From JANNYA01 sp043754435 (GTDB taxonomy: Bacteria; Pseudomonadota; Gammaproteobacteria; Xanthomonadales; SZUA-5), in contig JAYUUS010000197.1 in NCBI GenBank assembly GCA_043754435.1, positions 1 through 31,508 on the forward strand: DNA of 31,508 bases. Reading direction: 5' to 3'. Both the position numbers and the translations under genes were made by a program. The notes below the pieces were generated by a model that worked only from the letters and a program-made list of their open reading frames with translations, had not been told where the DNA came from and did no database searches. Positions 26,093-31,508 of the stretch are shown piece after piece (positions within the stretch are counted from its first letter, which is position 1; each line of letters opens with the position of its first letter).

Positions 26093-26428
26093 CTACTTAA
26101 TTAGCAAAGATTCAAGCGAGTCGCCTGCCGCCAAGGTGGCGCGCACCCATAATGGCTTAAGACCACGGCCCGTCCATGTTTTACCCGAATCAGGGTCTTG
26201 ATATTTTGCCTTTGCTGGTCGACGCACTTTTTCAACCTCTGGAACCACAACTTTAGTAAGGCTATTACCGCCAATCAGTTGCGCCGCATCATAACCATGC
26301 TCCTTAGCAAGCGCAAAAAGTTTAGCGCGCACTTCACTCGCTTCGGACTTTTCAATTTCTGAAATACGCTTCTTGGCTTTTTCAATCAATTCGTGTAAAT
26401 CTTTGGTTTTGAGATTAGTTAAATCCAT
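26093..26428 (-). CDS. H-NS family nucleoid protein
   Basis: A 111-residue DNA-binding protein. The N-terminal half (about 1-50) is a helical oligomerisation segment (LKTKDLHELIEKAKKRISEIEKSE). The C-terminal domain carries the H-NS core YQDPDSGKTWTGRGLKPLWV, whose GRG-type loop inserts into the minor groove of AT-rich DNA. This is the type of H-NS found in beta- and some gammaproteobacteria (BpH3/Bv3F-like). It compacts DNA and silences AT-rich, often acquired, genes. The ATG has GGAG (GGAGTCC) just upstream, and a TATATATATA tract lies about 40 bases before the start, in a likely promoter that the protein itself could bind. It has its own terminator. Confidence 0.93.
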   Translation of the reverse strand: MDLTNLKTKDLHELIEKAKKRISEIEKSEASEVRAKLFALAKEHGYDAAQLIGGNSLTKVVVPEVEKVRRPAKAKYQDPDSGKTWTGRGLKPLWVRATLAAGDSLESLLIK

Positions 26429-26650
26429 AATGGACTCCAGTGGGGAATGACCTGATAAGTGTATATATATGTTTTGCTAATTGAAAGCCCATAAAATAAT
26501 GAATTGATCCAGTACATAACAGTCAGCATGATTTTTTCTGCTGATTAGACGCCAATCTTCAATAATTTTCCAATTGGCATTCCGGTGTACGTGCACATCC
26601 AGCTTATGCCATCCCAGCGTTTTCAATTGAGTTTTTAGAATTATGCAGGA

Positions 26651-28411
26651 TTAAATTAAACGACATTCACGTGCATTTTCCCACAGTGCGCCCCAGGCCA
26701 GCGCTGCTGACGCAAGCTGACGCAGCTGTTGCGAAAGCCCGTCACTGGCGCTTAAACCCCGCTCAAAGCCCAGTAAATTAGCTGCGTTCGACTGCATCAT
26801 GCCCTCAGCCTGCGCTTGAATAACGCCGAGTAATTCGTGCCGCCAAGGCTCGCTTGGGCTGGCACCCGCTACCACTAGCAATTGCTGTAGCTCGCTCAAT
26901 AGCTCCGCGCGTTTGGCGGTGCTGTAGCTTTGTAAGATTTGTTCGCGCTTAAGCGCTGGTGCTTCGGCCAAATCCAAACACTGGATCGCCAGCCAGCGCC
27001 AGCGCGCGGCGGGTGCAGTGGCAAAACAAAGCGTTTGCCATTGCTTGACTTGATCCGCCAAAAATCGTGTCGCGCTAATTTGTAGCGGCTGGCGGTTGAC
27101 ACTGCTGCGCGGCTGGGGCGAGCCACGGCGTTCCAGCGCAATAGCTAAACAAAGCTCCATCGCGCCCGGATCGCTGAACTGACTTAACGCAGCAAGGGTG
27201 CGATCAGCGCCCTCATTCTCGCCGAAAGCAAAGCCGTGTACACCGGTTAAATCTAATGCCGCAGCGGCAGTACCGCTAGCCGGTGCCAAGGTTGCAAAGT
27301 TTGGGCAAAGCAGCACGGCGTCGCCCGCTAGCGCAAACTGCACGTCATCACGGGTTTTAAGCGCAGCTTGACCAGCGGCGTCGAGGGTAAAGCCCCAAAA
27401 ACTATGCGCTGTGTCGCTGCTGCCTAAAACACCTAAACCCATGCGCGCTACCCGCGCCTGCTCGTAGCCCTCAAATTCGTCCAAACGTCGGCCGGTAAAA
27501 TCGACGCTGGTAAGCAGTTCGCGCAGGCTCTTGCCCAGCACATTTTCCGCCAGCTGCCACACGCTTGGCCCACGCGCAACGCTTGCAAACGCAGCCTCAG
27601 TGCTGGCAAACACCTGCGCGCGTCGCTGCGGGGTGCGCGCCACATGCACCACAGCAGCCTCTGGGGTGCGCGCAAAATCGGGCTCATAAGTGCGTACGCG
27701 CGCGGTGTCATCCATCATTAGCACGCGCTCACCGACGTAGCTCACGGCAATGGTGTTGAGCGCCCGCGCGCGTGCGCCAGCAGACTTACCAAACAGCAAA
27801 TTCAGACCAGCGGCGTGCTCGGGCATTTGCTGAATGCGATCCGCCAACCAACGTTCGCGCTTTTGATCCAGCAAAATCACCCGCTGCCCGGTACGTCGGC
27901 CAAACTCCGCCATCAGCTCCACTTTGCGCGCCCGGTGCTCAGCTTCCTCAGACAAATCAAACAGCGCAAAGCTGCGGTTCCGTGCGGGTGCTGCCTCATT
28001 TGCACTCGCCAGCAAAGCTTCCAGCGAAGCCGGGTGCCCGGCGCTTACGATGGCCAATCCCGAAAGCGGCGCCGCCTGGGGCACTGGGGCATTGCTCAAG
28101 CGGGTGCGTAAAGCACTTTCACTTTGCATCAAACCCCGCTGACACAAATTATTCAGAACCCGCTCGATATTGGCCACGTTTAGGCTGGGAAAGCGTTCGC
28201 TTAGATATTGCGCATGCTCAGCAAGGCTTGCAAATGGCGCGCATTCGACAAATGCGGCGTGTACGTCTAGCGTCATGACATGGCGGTTGTCGGTGCCCGA
28301 GATGCCCGAGGCGCCGCCGCTGGCAATCTGGGCCATAAACAGCACTTCACTGTCGGAAATTTGGATTGCCGAGCCCGGCAGCGCGGCAAAAAGTTCTGGG
28401 CGAGGGGTCAT
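26651..28411 (-). CDS. Unrecognised protein: N-terminal winged-helix-like part plus possible GT-A-like part
   Basis: I cannot name this 586-residue protein (589 if the GTG at 28420 is used). Residues about 45-100 (VMTLDVHAAFVE through IERVLNNLCQRGLM) have the pattern of a PqqD-like or other small winged helix. Residues about 118-250 look like a nucleotide-sugar fold: GLAIVSAGHPASLEALLAS, then RSFALFDLS, then VILLDQ, then ARALNTIAVSYVGERVLMMDDTARV, where MMDD (near 235-238) stands where a DxD-like metal motif would be in a GT-A glycosyltransferase. The C-terminal 300 residues are alanine- and leucine-rich and mostly helical. No signal peptide or membrane segment is present. No ribosome binding site is seen, and a T-rich tract precedes the start. 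It is divergent from the E2-oleD pair. The domain assignments are weak inferences. Confidence 0.75.
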   Translation of the reverse strand: MTPRPELFAALPGSAIQISDSEVLFMAQIASGGASGISGTDNRHVMTLDVHAAFVECAPFASLAEHAQYLSERFPSLNVANIERVLNNLCQRGLMQSESALRTRLSNAPVPQAAPLSGLAIVSAGHPASLEALLASANEAAPARNRSFALFDLSEEAEHRARKVELMAEFGRRTGQRVILLDQKRERWLADRIQQMPEHAAGLNLLFGKSAGARARALNTIAVSYVGERVLMMDDTARVRTYEPDFARTPEAAVVHVARTPQRRAQVFASTEAAFASVARGPSVWQLAENVLGKSLRELLTSVDFTGRRLDEFEGYEQARVARMGLGVLGSSDTAHSFWGFTLDAAGQAALKTRDDVQFALAGDAVLLCPNFATLAPASGTAAAALDLTGVHGFAFGENEGADRTLAALSQFSDPGAMELCLAIALERRGSPQPRSSVNRQPLQISATRFLADQVKQWQTLCFATAPAARWRWLAIQCLDLAEAPALKREQILQSYSTAKRAELLSELQQLLVVAGASPSEPWRHELLGVIQAQAEGMMQSNAANLLGFERGLSASDGLSQQLRQLASAALAWGALWENARECRLI

Positions 28412-28544
28412 GGATGTCACACAAAAAAAAGATGTCAGAGGTTAACCGCAACCCCGGCGTTGGTGCCAACATCTACACTTTAAAATTACGGTGGCGTTTT
28501 GCTTACGCGGCCGCAGAATCGTGTTGACCATGCAGGAATAAACC

Positions 28545-29858
28545 ATGCCCGAACACAAAATTTTCCGTCTGCCCGATTTAGGTGAAGGCTTGCCCGATGC
28601 CGAAATCGTGGCCTGGGCGGTACACGTTGGCGAAGCAGTCACCTTGGACGGGCCATTAGTCAGTATGGAGACGGCAAAAGCCGTGGTTGACCTGCCCGCG
28701 CCCTGTAGCGGCACATTAATCAAAATATTTGGCAATGCCGGCGATGTGATCGAGACGGGGCATGCGCTTGCAGAGTTTGAGCTTAACGACGGCCCGCAGC
28801 GCGCCGAAGGCCATGAAACGGGCCATACGCACGCTGCTGTGAAGCCATCAGCCGCCGCGACACCGACACCCCCACCGGCACCGACATCGCAAGCTCCAGA
28901 AGTCGCTATTGAAGATGCAGGCAGCGTGGTCGGCTCAGTCACCAGTGGCTCGCAGCTACAGCTGGAAGCCGTGCTCTACTCTGGCGGCGTTAAAGCGGTG
29001 CCGGCAGTGCGCGCGATGGCGAAAAAGCTGGGCGTGGATTTAGCGCGTATCAAACCCAGCGGCGAGCTCGGTATTATTACAATGGCGGACGTCAAGCACG
29101 CCGCAGAAGCAAGTGCTGCCTTGGCAGCACGCCCAAACATAACAAGCGCGCCAGCGATGGATGAGGTAGCTGCCGTGCCAGCGGTCAGCGTGAGTCAAGT
29201 TAGCACATCAGCCACGCGACCCGGCACCGCCGAGCCACTGCGCGGGTTGCGCCGCAGCATGGCGCGCAGCATGGCGCTGGCGCATGCGCAGGTGGTGCCA
29301 ACCACGCTGATGGAAGACGCCAACCTTGCGGCTTGGTCAGCCGAGCAAGATTTAACCGCGCGGTTGGTGCGCGCGTTAGTCGCAGCGGCGCGCGCGGAGC
29401 CTGCGCTTAATGCCTGGTTTGACGGCACGAACGCCACCCGCACGCTGCACACTAGCGTGCATATTGGTATCGCAATTGACAGCAATGAAGGCTTGTTAGT
29501 CGCCAATTTAGCGAATGCCGAGCTGCACGATATGGCCGCTGTGCGCGCCGAAGTCAGTCGTTTACGCGCGCAAGTTTTGGCGCGCGCACTCAGCCCAGCC
29601 GAGCTTTCCGGCTACACCATCATGCTAAGCAATTTTGGCGTGTATGCGGGCCGCTACGCCACGCCCATTGTGGCACCGCCCTGTGTCGCAATTTTGGCAG
29701 CCGGTCGCGCACGTATTGCGGCCGTGCCGGTCTTGGGTGCCATTGCCGCGCAGCGTATTTTGCCGCTATCGCTGACGTTTGATCACCGCGCCTGCACCGG
29801 TGGCGAAGCCGCGCGGTTTTTGGCGGCGCTACTTGTTGATTTAGCCAGGGCAAGCTGA
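28545..29858 (+). CDS. 2-oxo acid dehydrogenase E2 component (dihydrolipoyl acyltransferase)
   Basis: A 437-residue E2 protein. An N-terminal lipoyl domain (about 1-78) has DLGEGLPDAEIVAW and the lipoylation site METAKAVVDL with K45. A Pro/Ala/Thr-rich linker follows, then a peripheral subunit-binding domain (about 148-186: KAVPAVRAMAKKLGVDLARIKPSG), a second linker, and the catalytic acyltransferase domain (about 225-437). Near the end is FDHRACTGGEAARF: H414 is the expected catalytic histidine, while the usual Asp of H-x3-D-G is T418. It transfers acyl groups to CoA in a branched-chain or pyruvate-type complex. AGGAATAA precedes the ATG. No E1 or E3 gene is in the window. It is 3 bases from oleD. 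Confidence 0.9.
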   Translation: MPEHKIFRLPDLGEGLPDAEIVAWAVHVGEAVTLDGPLVSMETAKAVVDLPAPCSGTLIKIFGNAGDVIETGHALAEFELNDGPQRAEGHETGHTHAAVKPSAAATPTPPPAPTSQAPEVAIEDAGSVVGSVTSGSQLQLEAVLYSGGVKAVPAVRAMAKKLGVDLARIKPSGELGIITMADVKHAAEASAALAARPNITSAPAMDEVAAVPAVSVSQVSTSATRPGTAEPLRGLRRSMARSMALAHAQVVPTTLMEDANLAAWSAEQDLTARLVRALVAAARAEPALNAWFDGTNATRTLHTSVHIGIAIDSNEGLLVANLANAELHDMAAVRAEVSRLRAQVLARALSPAELSGYTIMLSNFGVYAGRYATPIVAPPCVAILAAGRARIAAVPVLGAIAAQRILPLSLTFDHRACTGGEAARFLAALLVDLARAS

Positions 29859-29861
29859 ACA

Positions 29862-30848
29862 ATGCGGGTTTTGGTGACGGGAGCGGGCGGGTTTTTAGGC
29901 GGCGCGATTGCGCGCATGTTGCTAGCGCGTGGCGATCAAGTGATCGCCGTGCAGCGCGGTGCCGCGCCCGAGTTAGTCCGTCTGGGTGCAGATTTAGTCC
30001 AGGGTGACTTAGCCGACCCTGCGGTCGCGGCAAACGCAGCACAAGGCTGTGACGGTGTGATTCACGTGGCCGCGAAAGCCGGGCATTGGGGCAGTTACGC
30101 CAGCTATTTTTCCGCCAACGTGCTGGCGACGCGAAATGTCTTGGCGGCGTGTGGAAAACACCAAATCGCGCGCCTTGTTTATACTTCCACACCCAGCGTG
30201 GTGCATGCGGGTGCTGATTTGGCGGGCGTGGACGAGTCTGCGCCGATCCCAGAACATTTTCACGCGCATTACCCGGCCACCAAAGCCATAGCTGAGCGTG
30301 AAGTGCTGCGCGCCAATAGCGCCACGCTTGCCACCTGCGCGCTGCGCCCGCATTTGATTTGGGGCCCAGGGGACAACCATCTGCTGCCACGTCTGATTGC
30401 ACGCGCAAAAGCCGGGAAGCTGCGCTTTGTGGGAGGTGGGCAAAATTTATTCGACACCATCTATATTGATAACGCCGCGCGCGCGCACTTAGCCGCACTG
30501 GATCGACTTGAACCGGGCGCCGCCTGCGCGGGGAAAGCCTATTTCTTGAGCAACGACGAACCTTTGCCGGTCAAAGAGATAATTAATCGCCTGATCGCAT
30601 GCGCGGGTTTGCCGCCCTGCAATCAGCACATTCCTATTAGCATCGCCTACGCCATAGGCGCGCTGATGGAACTAGCGTATAGCGTGCTACCCCTGAAAGG
30701 CGAACCCTTGCTGACCCGCTTTGTTGCCTCTCAGCTCAGCACCGCGCACTGGTTTGATTTAACTGCGGCCAAGCGTGATTTAGGCTACCGCGCGGAAGTG
30801 TCGATCACTGAGGGCCTAGCGCGTTTGACCGCGTCGATAGGGCGCTGA
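29862..30848 (+). CDS. oleD: OleD-like NAD(P)-dependent 2-alkyl-3-oxoalkanoate reductase (SDR)
   Basis: A 328-residue extended short-chain dehydrogenase. The NAD(P)-binding motif VTGAGGFLG (G7, G10, G13) opens the protein; the catalytic S109 (YTSTPSVVH), Y137 and K141 (YPATKAIAE) are present. The stretches AKAGHWGSYASYF, LRPHLIWGPGDNHLLPRLIARA, YIDNAARAH and KAYFLSNDEPLPVKEI follow OleD of Xanthomonas, which reduces the 2-alkyl-3-ketoacid made by OleA in long-chain olefin synthesis. It is probably co-transcribed with the E2 gene (3-base gap). OleA, OleB and OleC genes are not in the window, so a role in olefin synthesis is not shown; a related 3-beta-HSD-type reductase remains possible. Confidence 0.85.
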   Translation: MRVLVTGAGGFLGGAIARMLLARGDQVIAVQRGAAPELVRLGADLVQGDLADPAVAANAAQGCDGVIHVAAKAGHWGSYASYFSANVLATRNVLAACGKHQIARLVYTSTPSVVHAGADLAGVDESAPIPEHFHAHYPATKAIAEREVLRANSATLATCALRPHLIWGPGDNHLLPRLIARAKAGKLRFVGGGQNLFDTIYIDNAARAHLAALDRLEPGAACAGKAYFLSNDEPLPVKEIINRLIACAGLPPCNQHIPISIAYAIGALMELAYSVLPLKGEPLLTRFVASQLSTAHWFDLTAAKRDLGYRAEVSITEGLARLTASIGR

Positions 30849-31029
30849 CCCTTATCGCGAATCTGCATGAGCGCAAAGCCCAAGAGATTGAAACCGGTCG
30901 GCTTTAGCACAGGGAGAGCTAATCTTTTTCCCACATGACAAAACGCCAATGAATGCTCTGAATTGCTGCGTTTTAGCAATTTCTGCTGCTTCGAGAAAAT
31001 TGACTGAAGTCTTGCTTGAAGGTTGAGAA

Positions 31030-31508
31030 TTACCTAAAAATCCCACCACCGCCCACCGTTTTCCAACGTGGATCGCTGCCGGTGCTGACTTTTCCGGCCT
31101 TTTTGTCCCACAGCACAATTTGCATATTGCCCCAGGGCCGCTCATTCGGTGACACCACAAAGCCGCGCTTTTGCAGGGCGGTAATTTCGGCTTCGCTCAA
31201 GGCACCGGCTTCGGCAGAAATCGCGTCCGGCAGATATTGGTGGTGAATACGCGGTGCCGCGGTAGCGGCTTGAGCATCTGCGCCGCCGATCAACTCCAAT
31301 GCGCCCAATAACACCATCGTGATAATGCGACTGCCGCCCGGCGTTCCCAGCACCGCAACGCGATCGCTACCAATCATAAAGGTCGGCGTCATCGACGACA
31401 GCGGCCGCTTGCCCGGCTCGATTGCATTAGCATCATCACCGACCAAGCCAAAAGCGTTCGGTACGCCGGGCTTGACGGAAAAATCGTCCATCTCGTTGTT
31501 TAATAAAA
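31030..31508 (-). CDS. ggt: Gamma-glutamyltransferase, C-terminal part, 5' end outside window
   Basis: Only the last 158 codons are present; the frame runs off the right edge (LLNNEMDDFSVKPG). This is the small-subunit end of gamma-glutamyltransferase: NEMDDFS, PGKRPLSSMTPTFMI and GTPGGSRIITMVLLGALEL are family signatures, and the SS pair and GG are active-site residues binding the glutamyl carboxylate. The enzyme is an exported, self-cleaving hydrolase that breaks down glutathione and moves the glutamyl group. The N-terminal signal, large subunit and cleavage threonine lie outside the window. It is convergent with oleD, with 181 bases between them holding nothing I recognise. Confidence 0.93.
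   Translation of the reverse strand, partial: LLNNEMDDFSVKPGVPNAFGLVGDDANAIEPGKRPLSSMTPTFMIGSDRVAVLGTPGGSRIITMVLLGALELIGGADAQAATAAPRIHHQYLPDAISAEAGALSEAEITALQKRGFVVSPNERPWGNMQIVLWDKKAGKVSTGSDPRWKTVGGGGIFR

Noticed and set aside
26429..26650. Possible precursor-peptide gene beside the unnamed 589-residue protein
   Set aside because: I read the minus strand of this gap: frames from the available ATGs stop within a few codons or run into the H-NS start out of frame, and none looks like a precursor.
29620..30498. Long minus-strand frame (292 codons) across E2 and oleD
   Set aside because: It is antisense to two clearly coding genes; the translation is rich in Arg, His and Pro, as antisense frames in such DNA usually are.
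30849..31029. Possible small RNA or gene between oleD and ggt
   Set aside because: No convincing promoter, terminator hairpin or coding frame is visible in this 181-base gap.

Overview
The window reads as chromosomal DNA of a proteobacterium with moderate GC content. TamA/TamB, AceK, an HscC-type Hsp70, a DUF1820 protein, an H-NS protein with the short beta/gamma-proteobacterial DNA-binding motif, an OleD-like reductase and a REP-like palindrome fit a gammaproteobacterium, perhaps of Xanthomonadales/Nevskiales type. A betaproteobacterium cannot be excluded. There is no rRNA, tRNA, CRISPR array, transposase or phage gene that I can support. Both ends cut genes: a NudL-type Nudix hydrolase on the left and a gamma-glutamyltransferase on the right, both on the minus strand.

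Bases 1-4740: nudL (partial) and a DUF1289 gene on the minus strand; then a small unknown gene and a RelB/RelE-type toxin-antitoxin pair on the plus strand; then a tight minus-strand series of MAPEG protein, secreted M28 peptidase, DUF1820 protein and TSUP-family permease. Bases 4743-8153: a plus-strand pair of an FHA/SpoIIE-type protein phosphatase and AceK (isocitrate dehydrogenase kinase/phosphatase), 3 bases apart. Bases 8212-17746: minus-strand genes for a MASE1 hybrid sensor kinase, a beta-carbonic anhydrase, and the tamA-tamB pair for outer-membrane biogenesis, overlapping by 4 bases.

Bases 17911-23308: a MutS-like ATPase with membrane helices (plus), an MHS-type MFS transporter (minus), a BON-LysM protein and a PilZ protein (plus), and a SYLF-domain protein (minus). 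Bases 23427-26428: a four-helix membrane protein followed by hscC, an AT-rich gap holding a REP-like hairpin and a strong terminator, and an H-NS-family gene. Bases 26651-31508: a 589-residue protein I cannot name (N-terminal winged-helix-like part plus a possible GT-A-like part), divergent from an E2 acyltransferase-oleD pair, then the ggt fragment.

Most of this is housekeeping and envelope biology. The items most worth a second look are the unnamed 589-residue protein, the membrane-anchored MutS-like ATPase, the phosphatase-AceK operon, the E2-oleD pair without its usual partners, a palindrome occurring identically in two unrelated genes, and a terminator-like hairpin directly before the ribosome binding site of the BON-LysM gene. 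I did not find a convincing complete new defence or biosynthetic system.
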